Of a stretch of 6,343 nucleotides of DNA, positions 1 through 4,928 are shown piece by piece. Source of the DNA: CBDTYW01 sp965364735. Its GTDB lineage: Bacteria; Actinomycetota; Nitriliruptoria; Nitriliruptorales; Nitriliruptoraceae. The translations under genes were made by a program, and so were the position numbers. Position 1 is the first letter of the stretch. Every line of letters starts with the position of its first letter. Location of the stretch: assembly GCA_965364735.1 (NCBI GenBank), contig CBDTYW010000222.1, positions 1 through 6,343 of the forward strand, given 5' to 3'. The notes below the pieces were generated by a model. It worked only from the letters and a program-made list of their open reading frames with translations. It did no database searches and was not told the origin of the DNA.

Positions 1-1340
1 GTCGCGGGGGACGCGACCGCGGCGGGAGCCGACGGCGTGGCCGGCGCGGCGACCGGAGCAGCGGGCACCCCGTGCAGGACGTCTGCCGGGAGCTGGACGA
101 TGGCGGTGGTGCCACCGGACTTCGTTGGGAGCAAGGCGATCCGCATGCCGTGACGGGCGCCGAGACGGCCGATCACGTGGAAGCCCAGCTGGCGGGAGTG
201 CTCCGGATCGAGGTCGCGAGGGTTCGCGAGCACGTCGTTCGCGTCGGCGCGGGCATCGTCGGAGAGCCCGACGCCCTGATCCTCGACGAGCAGCACCCAG
301 CCAGCACGCTTGTCGACGGCCGTCGCGATGCTGACGCGGGAGGTCGGCGGCGAGAACTGCAGCGCGTTCTCGACGACCTCGGCGAGCAGGTGGACCGTGT
401 CGGAGATCGCGGTGCCGGCGATCTGGATGGTCGCGTCGATGTCGATGTCGACCCGCTGGAAGTCCTCGACCTCGGAGATCGCGCCGCGGACGACGTCGAG
501 CAGCGGCGCAGGTTCGGTCCAGCGACGCCCGGACTCCTCGCCGGCGAGGACGAGCAGGCTCTCGGCGTTGCGGCGAACCCGGGTTGCGAGGTGGTCGAGG
601 GTGAAGAGCTTCTCGAGCAGCTCCGGGTTCTCCTCACGCTGCTCGAGGTCGTCGATGACCTGGAGCTGGCGCTGGAGGAGGGCCTGGTTGCGGCGAGCGA
701 GGTTCAGGTAGAGGTGGGCGTAGCTGGCCTGGGTCGCGGACTGCTCCTCCGAGCGTGTCAGGTCGACGGTGAGCTCGGCGGCCTTCTGCTGCTCGCGCTC
801 GTTCGAGCGCCAGAGGAGGATCTGCGCGCTGGAGGCCATGAGGATCGCGAGTCCGTGGATCAGGGCCCAGAGGACTGGGCGCTCGCGAGCCGCCTCGGCC
901 TCGAACATGTGGACGCCCGGGATCTGCTCACCGACGGCGAGGGCCACGGGGACGAACACGATCGACCAGAGATAGGTCAACCAGTCCTGGTAGAGCGCGA
1001 TCAGGCTCACGACGATGAAGAAGTGGAAGTGCGCGACGGTCGCTCCTTCAGAGAGCGAGACCAACGCCGCGGACGACCAGGTCAGACCGATCGTGGTGAG
1101 CAGCGACTGGAGGCGGCGGGTCCGGCCGAAGGCCGTCCCGGCGAGCGCCAGCGCGGAGACCGACAGCTGCGCTGCGACCTCCTGGATGTCGTGTCCCCGG
1201 ATGACGCCGAACATGGCGAGGGCGGGGATGTGGAGCGCGAGCACCACGACGAGGATGCGGTTGCGTGCTGCGAAGGCCACGTCGTCGAGGGTGCTGCCAC
1301 GTGGGAACCACGCGCGCACTGATGCCAGGACAGACGACAT
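1..1340 (-). CDS. Membrane sensor histidine kinase, conservon (CvnA)-like; C-terminus cut by window edge
   Basis: Reading the minus strand from ATG at 1340 gives 446 codons open to the left edge, so the 3' end is missing. The start has a GAGGA ribosome site 7 nt upstream. Residues about 28-45, 55-72, 80-97, 102-135 and 157-175 are hydrophobic, giving a multi-pass N-terminal sensor; residues 103-108 read AHFHFF, followed by ALYQDW, a motif I associate with membrane sensors of actinobacterial signalling proteins. A polar coiled-coil-like stretch (176-245) follows. Residues 213-266 (LNLARRNQALL, LDHLATRVRRNAESLLVLAG) are the dimerisation region typical of Streptomyces CvnA-like kinases; H250 is a candidate phospho-acceptor. 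The ATPase domain has an N-box (EVVENALQFSPP, N324), a G1 box (VEDQGVGL, D354, G356, G358) and a glycine loop (SGGTTA, 407-412). After about residue 424 comes an Ala/Pro-rich tail. Inferred role: inner-membrane sensing, signal and partner unknown. Family assignment is firm, function is not. Confidence 0.9.
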   Translation of the reverse strand, partial: MSSVLASVRAWFPRGSTLDDVAFAARNRILVVVLALHIPALAMFGVIRGHDIQEVAAQLSVSALALAGTAFGRTRRLQSLLTTIGLTWSSAALVSLSEGATVAHFHFFIVVSLIALYQDWLTYLWSIVFVPVALAVGEQIPGVHMFEAEAARERPVLWALIHGLAILMASSAQILLWRSNEREQQKAAELTVDLTRSEEQSATQASYAHLYLNLARRNQALLQRQLQVIDDLEQREENPELLEKLFTLDHLATRVRRNAESLLVLAGEESGRRWTEPAPLLDVVRGAISEVEDFQRVDIDIDATIQIAGTAISDTVHLLAEVVENALQFSPPTSRVSIATAVDKRAGWVLLVEDQGVGLSDDARADANDVLANPRDLDPEHSRQLGFHVIGRLGARHGMRIALLPTKSGGTTAIVQLPADVLHGVPAAPVAAPATPSAPAAVASPA

Positions 1341-1520
1341 GCGGGAGTCCTCGGTGAGTGCAGACGACAGGAGGGGTCCCTCGTCTCATCGACCGCTTGC
1401 CCACCAACCTTGAGGTGCAGAGCCCGACGGTCGCTCCCGCGCGGACAACCCTGCGGAGCGCGCGGGCGCCGACATCCCGCCGCAACGACGACATCCTTGC
1501 GGTTCCGAGGAGGCTCCCAC
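1341..1520. promoter_or_regulatory. Divergent intergenic region between kinase and DUF1801 genes
   Basis: This 180-nt gap separates two diverging genes and must hold both promoters. I see no convincing -35/-10 pair on either strand. It does hold three inverted repeats: AGACGA/TCGTCT (1362-1367 and 1381-1386) in the kinase leader, CCCGCGCG/CGCGCGGG (1436-1443 and 1459-1466), and CCGCAA/TTGCGG (1480-1485 and 1497-1502) just before the DUF1801 ribosome site. The octamer CGACATCC is repeated directly at 1470-1477 and 1489-1496. Any of these could be operators or RNA hairpins, but short repeats are frequent by chance in such GC-rich DNA. Confidence 0.4.
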
Positions 1521-1946
1521 ATGGCCGACAACGCGACCGCCCCGACCGACGTCGACCCGCGCGCGTTCATCGCGAGCGTCGAGCACCCGACACGGCGCGC
1601 TGATGCCGAGGTTCTGCTCGAGATGATGGAGCGGGTCACCGGCTGCGAGGCCCGGATGTGGGGCCCGTCGATCGTCGGGTTCGGCAGCTACCACTACCGC
1701 TACGACTCGGGCCGCGAGGGCAACCACCTGCTCACCGGGTTCTCGCCCCGCAAGGCGAACCTCGTGCTCTACGTCATGCCGGGCTACGACGATCTCGGCG
1801 ACACGCTCGCGGACCTCGGCAAGCATCGCATCGGGAAGAGCTGCCTCTACGTGAACAAGCTGGCCGACGTGGACCTCGCGGTGCTCGAGTCGATCGTCGC
1901 CGACGGGGTCGCGAAGATGCGTGAGCAGTACGAGACGAGCGCCTGA
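1521..1946 (+). CDS. DUF1801 domain-containing small protein
   Basis: A 141-residue soluble protein, full length for the DUF1801 (YdhG-like) family, whose biochemical role is not established. Recognisable family features are the MWGPSIVGFGSYHYRY segment (residues 46-61), FSPRKANLVLYVMPGY (74-89) and the LGKHRIGKSCLYVNKLADVD segment (99-118), where K106-S107-C108-L109 is the usual conserved turn. The C-terminal helix (119-136) fits the family's closing helix. There is no signal peptide or membrane segment. I chose ATG 1521 because GAGGAGG (1507-1513) sits 7 nt upstream; the frame stays open back to 1410, but that extra stretch is Arg-rich and unlike the family. It diverges from the kinase gene and runs into meaB tail to tail with 9 nt between stop codons, so it is probably transcribed alone. 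No functional link to its neighbours is visible. Confidence 0.9.
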   Translation: MADNATAPTDVDPRAFIASVEHPTRRADAEVLLEMMERVTGCEARMWGPSIVGFGSYHYRYDSGREGNHLLTGFSPRKANLVLYVMPGYDDLGDTLADLGKHRIGKSCLYVNKLADVDLAVLESIVADGVAKMREQYETSA

Positions 1947-1955
1947 CCGCCGGGC

Positions 1956-2930
1956 TCAGGCGAGGAAGGCGTCGATCAGCCGGTCGGCGCCTGCACCGGC
2001 TGGCAGCGTGCCGTCCTCGACGCTCGTCTCGGTCGAGGCCACGAGGTCGGCCAGGTCCTCGCGTGCCCGGAGACGATCGAGCAGCTGCCCCTCGACGAGC
2101 GACCAGAGCCACCGACGTCGCTGTTCCCGTCGCCGTGCGTCGTGCTCGCCCGAGGCGAGCAGGGTCTGGCGATGCTCGCCGATCGTCGCCCACAGCTCGT
2201 CGAGCCCAGCGCCCTCGAGGCCGGACATCGTCAGCACCTTCGCCGCCCACGCCGACGAGTGGTCCGCGACGATCCGCAGGGCAGATCGGTAGGACGCGGC
2301 TGCCTGCTTGGCCGCAAGGGCGCGATCGCCGTCGGCCTTGTTGACGGCGATGATGTCCGCGATCTCGAGGAGGCCCTTCTTGATCCCCTGGAGCTCGTCG
2401 CCGGCGCCCGGCAGCATCAACGCCACGAACACGTCGACCATGTCGGCCACGGCGATCTCGGACTGACCGACGCCGACGGTCTCGACGAGCACGACGTCGT
2501 ACCCGGCGGCCTCGACAAGCACCATCGCCTCGCGCGTGCGGCGAGCCACTCCCCCGAGCGTCCCGGAGGTCGGAGACGGCCGGATGAAGGCCCGGTCGTC
2601 AACGGCGAGGCGCTGCATCCGCGTCTTGTCACCGAGGATCGACCCGCCGGTCCGGCTCGACGTCGGGTCCACGGCCAGCACGGCGACGCGGTGGCCGAGC
2701 CCGGTGAGCATCTTCCCGAAGCCGTCGATGAACGTCGACTTGCCGACGCCGGGAACCCCGGTGATGCCAACGCGCACTGCCTTGCCGCTGTACGGCATCA
2801 ACCTGGTCAGCAGCTCCTGCGCGTCTGTTTGGTGGTTTGCGCGGCGTGACTCGACCAGCGTGATCCCCCGCGCGAGCATGGCGCGGTCGCCGGTCCGGAT
2901 GCCGGACTCCAGCGCCGAGACGTCGGTCAT
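1956..2930 (-). CDS. meaB: Methylmalonyl-CoA mutase-associated GTPase MeaB
   Basis: A 324-residue cytoplasmic G3E-family P-loop GTPase, normal length for MeaB/ArgK (human MMAA is the homologue). In the family, MeaB binds methylmalonyl-CoA mutase, uses GTP hydrolysis to gate adenosylcobalamin loading, and protects the enzyme from inactivation. Visible motifs: Walker A GVPGVGKST (58-66), VDPTSSRTGGSILGDKTRM (87-105), the ETVGVGQSE switch/Walker B segment (150-158), LPGAGDELQGIKKG (173-186), and the guanine-specificity motif NKAD (197-200). The C-terminal arginine-rich helix (about 266-290) matches the family's dimerisation arm. All key residues are intact. ATG 2930 is preferred because GGAG lies 8 nt upstream; the frame opens further to a GTG at 3026, but that 32-residue extension does not resemble MeaB. 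It lies on the same strand as mutB, 1.9 kb downstream of it, separated by other genes, and likely has its own promoter in the divergent gap at 2931-3037. Older ArgK annotation as an arginine/ornithine transport kinase should not be used. Confidence 0.96.
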   Translation of the reverse strand: MTDVSALESGIRTGDRAMLARGITLVESRRANHQTDAQELLTRLMPYSGKAVRVGITGVPGVGKSTFIDGFGKMLTGLGHRVAVLAVDPTSSRTGGSILGDKTRMQRLAVDDRAFIRPSPTSGTLGGVARRTREAMVLVEAAGYDVVLVETVGVGQSEIAVADMVDVFVALMLPGAGDELQGIKKGLLEIADIIAVNKADGDRALAAKQAAASYRSALRIVADHSSAWAAKVLTMSGLEGAGLDELWATIGEHRQTLLASGEHDARRREQRRRWLWSLVEGQLLDRLRAREDLADLVASTETSVEDGTLPAGAGADRLIDAFLA

Positions 2931-3037
2931 CGTGATCGCTCCATCGGTGATCGGTCGCACAGTCGGCTCCGAACCACGGTCGCAACGTAGACAAGCGGTG
3001 CGCCGTACTGTCCGACTCCACCTCACCGGAGCACGCC
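2931..3037. promoter_or_regulatory. Divergent promoter region between meaB and the DUF1295 gene
   Basis: This 107-nt gap lies between two divergent starts and should carry both promoters. A plus-strand TACTGT at 3006-3011 fits a weak -10 (TAnnnT) for the DUF1295 gene, but without a good -35. On the minus strand, TACGTT (complement of 2985-2990) is an equally weak -10 candidate for meaB. The heptamer GTGATCG is repeated at 2932-2938 and 2947-2953, flanking the meaB ribosome site. No cobalamin riboswitch elements are recognisable in so short a space. The assignment rests on gene geometry, not on strong motifs. Confidence 0.4.
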
Positions 3038-3910
3038 GTGGACGAGAAGAGCAAGGAAGCGACCGTCGGGATCGTCGTGAGCCTCGTCATCGGGACGCTC
3101 GTCGCCGCGGCCGGCTCCGCAGGCTCGGTCGACGTCGGCGGGATGCCGGTGTTCGCCGTCGGCGCGATCATCGCGTTCGTCGTCAACTGGATCGCGTTCG
3201 TCCCCGCCTACCGCGCCGGGACGGAGCACTACTACGACATCACCGGGACGGCGACCTACCTCACCGTGCTCGTCGTCGCGCTCGCGCTCTCCGACGGCCT
3301 CGACGCCCGGGCGTTCATCGCCGCCGCCATGGTGGCCGTCTGGGGCCTGCGCCTCGGGACGTTCCTGTTCCGTCGGGTTCGCAAGGACGGCGGCGACGGG
3401 CGTTTCGACGACATCAAGACCCACGGCCTGCGGTTCTTCATGACGTGGACCCTCCAGGGACTCTGGGTCTTCCTGACGATGGCCGCCGCGCTCGCGATCA
3501 TCACCTCCGAGACCCGCGAACCGCTCGGCGTCGTCGGCTTCCTCGGGATCGCCGTCTGGCTGGGTGGCTTCGCGATCGAGGCGATCGCCGACCAGCAGAA
3601 GCGTGCCCATCGCGCGGAGGTCGGCGGCGGGAAGTTCATCACGACCGGCCTGTGGGCGTGGTCGCGTCACCCGAACTACTTCGGCGAGATCACCCTCTGG
3701 ACCGGTATGGCGATCCTCTCGCTTCCGATCCTCTCGGGCACCCGCTGGGCCATGCTCATCTCGCCGGTCTTCGTGTTCCTGCTCATCACCAAGGTCAGCG
3801 GCATCCCGCTGCTGAAGCAGCGCGGCATGGAGAAGTGGGGCGACGATCCCGAGTACCTCGCCTACCTCGAGCGCACCCCGCTGCTCGTCCCCCGGCCACC
3901 CAAGGCGTGA
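3038..3910 (+). CDS. DUF1295 family membrane protein (steroid 5-alpha-reductase-like)
   Basis: A 290-residue polytopic membrane protein of the DUF1295 family, related in fold to steroid 5-alpha-reductases and isoprenylcysteine methyltransferases. Substrate is unknown; an NADPH-dependent lipid or steroid reductase is the usual inference, not demonstrated. Hydrophobic segments lie near residues 10-27, 37-57, 71-85, 92-111, 134-155, 163-184 and 219-252. Family signatures: FRRVRKDGGDGRFDDIK (111-127), WTLQGLWVFLT (137-147), and the C-terminal GLWAWSRHPNYFGEI (204-218), followed by W221 and the SGIPLL...EKWGDDPEYLAYLERTPLLVP block (254-285). The RHPNYFGE motif corresponds to the cofactor-binding signature of the reductase superfamily. 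The start is GTG 3038, with GGAG 6 nt upstream. It diverges from meaB and ends before a hairpin at 3965-3996, so it is likely monocistronic. Nothing in the sequence links it to methylmalonyl-CoA metabolism. Confidence 0.92.
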   Translation: MDEKSKEATVGIVVSLVIGTLVAAAGSAGSVDVGGMPVFAVGAIIAFVVNWIAFVPAYRAGTEHYYDITGTATYLTVLVVALALSDGLDARAFIAAAMVAVWGLRLGTFLFRRVRKDGGDGRFDDIKTHGLRFFMTWTLQGLWVFLTMAAALAIITSETREPLGVVGFLGIAVWLGGFAIEAIADQQKRAHRAEVGGGKFITTGLWAWSRHPNYFGEITLWTGMAILSLPILSGTRWAMLISPVFVFLLITKVSGIPLLKQRGMEKWGDDPEYLAYLERTPLLVPRPPKA

Positions 3911-3964
3911 CGACGCCACGCTCCTCGGACCCAACACCTCCGTCGAGCGACGATCACGACACGC

Positions 3965-3996
3965 CTGACCTGCGGTGCGACGCACGAGCAGGTCAG
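3965..3996. terminator. Bidirectional hairpin terminator between convergent genes
   Basis: CTGACCTGC (3965-3973) pairs perfectly with GCAGGTCAG (3988-3996). Inside, GTGC (3975-3978) pairs with GCAC (3982-3985) around GAC, so nearly the whole element folds into one long hairpin. It lies where the DUF1295 gene and the small minus-strand gene converge and includes that gene's stop codon (3993-3995). There is no T-run on either side, which is common for actinobacterial terminators but leaves the call less certain. Confidence 0.6.
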
Positions 3997-4199
3997 CCCG
4001 CCTCTTCCTCGTCGGCGCCCGCCCACTCCTCGTCCTGTTCCTCCCAGCGCTCGGCGCGCGCTTCGAAGCGCTCGCGCCAGTTGCGAGCGGCTTCCTCGGA
4101 CTCGTACGGGCCCAGCAGGTGTCGCGCCTTGCAGCGGTCGCCATCGGTCTCCACGCGGTCGTGCTTGCGGCACCACCAGAACTCACGGTCGTTGCTCAT
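3993..4199 (-). CDS. Small conserved-type actinobacterial protein with Cys/His motif and acidic tail
   Basis: A 68-residue protein of unknown function. The N-terminal half reads FWWCRKHDRVE (7-17) and DRCKARHLLGPYES (21-34), giving C10-x2-H13 and C23-x3-H27, which could hold one metal ion such as zinc. The LGPY segment followed by an EEAARNWRERFEARAERWEEQ helix resembles a small hypothetical family I recall from other actinobacteria; that is recollection, not a search. The last 18 residues are very acidic (EEQDEEWAGADEEEAG). There is no signal peptide or membrane segment. ATG 4199 is chosen because GGAG lies 7 nt upstream; the frame extends to 4229, but the extra ten residues add nothing recognisable. 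Its stop lies inside the hairpin at 3965-3996. The upstream gap (4200-4412) separates it from the divergent plus-strand ORF at 4413. Role could be nucleic-acid or protein binding, but this is open. Confidence 0.8.
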   Translation of the reverse strand: MSNDREFWWCRKHDRVETDGDRCKARHLLGPYESEEAARNWRERFEARAERWEEQDEEWAGADEEEAG

Positions 4200-4412
4200 C
4201 GGAGTGCTCCATTCCGTCACCGCCACCATGCCGCATCCTCCGGTGGCTCAACCCGTCGACCGGGCCGGACATCCCAGACCGCCAGACCACCTCCGCTCTC
4301 CCCCAGGCGTTCGCGACCACGAATCCCGAACGCAACCCACTGGCTCGGCTGCTGAAACCTCGCTGCAACACCCGATGCGTAGCGTCCGGCCTTCCCTCAG
4401 TCAGGAAGCCAC
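4200..4412. other. Intergenic region with no recognisable gene
   Basis: 213 nt between the diverging small Cys/His gene and the ORF at 4413. A minus-strand frame from GTG 4371 to 4183 is open, but its third codon positions are not GC-biased as in real genes here and it has no recognisable motif. GCCACC (4222-4227) and GGTGGC (4242-4247) form a weak inverted repeat in the small gene's leader. No clear promoter hexamers are seen. Base composition is visibly less GC-rich than the flanking genes, as expected for non-coding DNA. Confidence 0.4.
4388..4410 (+). promoter_or_regulatory. Possible ribosome-site-masking hairpin before the ORF at 4413
   Basis: CTTCC (4391-4395) can pair with GGAAG (4404-4408), and GG (4388-4389) with CC (4409-4410), leaving one bulged C and an 8-nt loop. 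The 3' arm contains the presumed ribosome site AGGAAG (4403-4408) of the ORF starting at 4413, so the folded RNA would hide it. Pairing is seen directly; regulation is inference. Confidence 0.3.
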
Positions 4413-4928
4413 ATGCACGTCGCCATCGGGATCATCCGCCATCATCACCACCACGTGTCGGTGATCGTGCCGCTCCGAGCGGAGGACGCGGCTCTGGCCG
4501 CGGACAACTGGACCCGCCGGGGTGGCGGCCCGGGGCAACGATGGGGTGAGCCGATGCCGATCGAGGCACCGGCAGGCCGTCGCTACTGGCCGCGTCTGAC
4601 GGTGCCCGGCCAGATGAACGTCGCGTCGACTTGGGCCGATGTCGACCTGGAGGTGTGGCCATGGGACGAGACCCATGCCGAGGTCGGCCTCAGCCCTGGC
4701 TTCGCCCACCGCCCGAGCGCGTGGATGGACCACGCCTGGCACGTGACCGCAGCCGCAGCGCTGGCCAGGCTCGCGACGCTCCTGGTGCATCCCGCCGCCA
4801 GCAGCCGCGCCAGGCTCGCACGCTCCGGAGGACGACGAGCGGCTCCGGCGATTGCCGTCCGCAGGATCAGGAGGTGTGGCCGAGGCGCTTCGCGAGCGTG
4901 TCGAGGAGCTCGACGGCGGCGTCGCTGA
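4413..4928 (+). CDS. Unrecognised protein with a natural His5 run; 3' end overlaps mutB
   Basis: A 171-codon frame from ATG 4413, with AGGA (4403-4406) 6 nt upstream. I do not recognise the family. Codons up to about 4800 have the strong G/C third-position bias of real genes here, and the middle reads like a folded protein rich in Trp and acids (ASTWADVDLEVWPWDETHAEV, 71-91; SAWMDHAWHVTAAAALARL, 102-120). Residues 10-14 are five consecutive histidines. From about residue 130 the sequence turns Arg-rich (ending ARRRRR), third-position bias weakens, and the last 20 codons lie over the 3' end of mutB on the other strand. The true C-terminus may therefore be in another frame through a frameshift, or the gene may be decayed. 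Other plus-strand frames across 4800-4866 are also open, so the sequence cannot settle this. No signal peptide or membrane helix is clear. The start could also be a GTG just after the histidine run (GTG at 4455). Confidence 0.5.
   Translation: MHVAIGIIRHHHHHVSVIVPLRAEDAALAADNWTRRGGGPGQRWGEPMPIEAPAGRRYWPRLTVPGQMNVASTWADVDLEVWPWDETHAEVGLSPGFAHRPSAWMDHAWHVTAAAALARLATLLVHPAASSRARLARSGGRRAAPAIAVRRIRRCGRGASRACRGARRRRR

Noticed and set aside
72..1322. A 416-codon plus-strand open frame opposite the kinase
   Set aside because: It is an antisense shadow: the minus-strand frame has clear kinase N, G1 and G2 boxes, while the plus frame gives low-complexity Glu/Asp/Arg/Gly text with no family features.
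1410..1520. Longer N-terminus for the DUF1801 protein
   Set aside because: The 37 extra residues are Arg-rich and unlike the family, while GAGGAGG is placed correctly for ATG 1521.
2931..3026. GTG start at 3026 for meaB
   Set aside because: The added 32 residues do not look like MeaB, would fill the divergent promoter gap, and ATG 2930 has a good ribosome site.
2931..3037. Cobalamin riboswitch upstream of meaB
   Set aside because: The gap is too short for the element and I see no B12-box-like sequence.
3023..4186. A 387-codon minus-strand open frame opposite the DUF1295 gene
   Set aside because: Low-complexity Glu/Arg/Asp-rich antisense of a gene with clear DUF1295 motifs.
4183..4371. A 62-codon minus-strand frame upstream of the small Cys/His gene
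   Set aside because: Third codon positions are not GC-biased, it overlaps the start of the better-supported gene, and no motif is recognisable.
2536..4464. A 642-codon plus-strand open frame crossing meaB, the DUF1295 gene and the small gene
   Set aside because: It runs antisense or out of frame through three well-supported genes and reads as Arg-rich noise; long open frames are expected by chance at this GC content.
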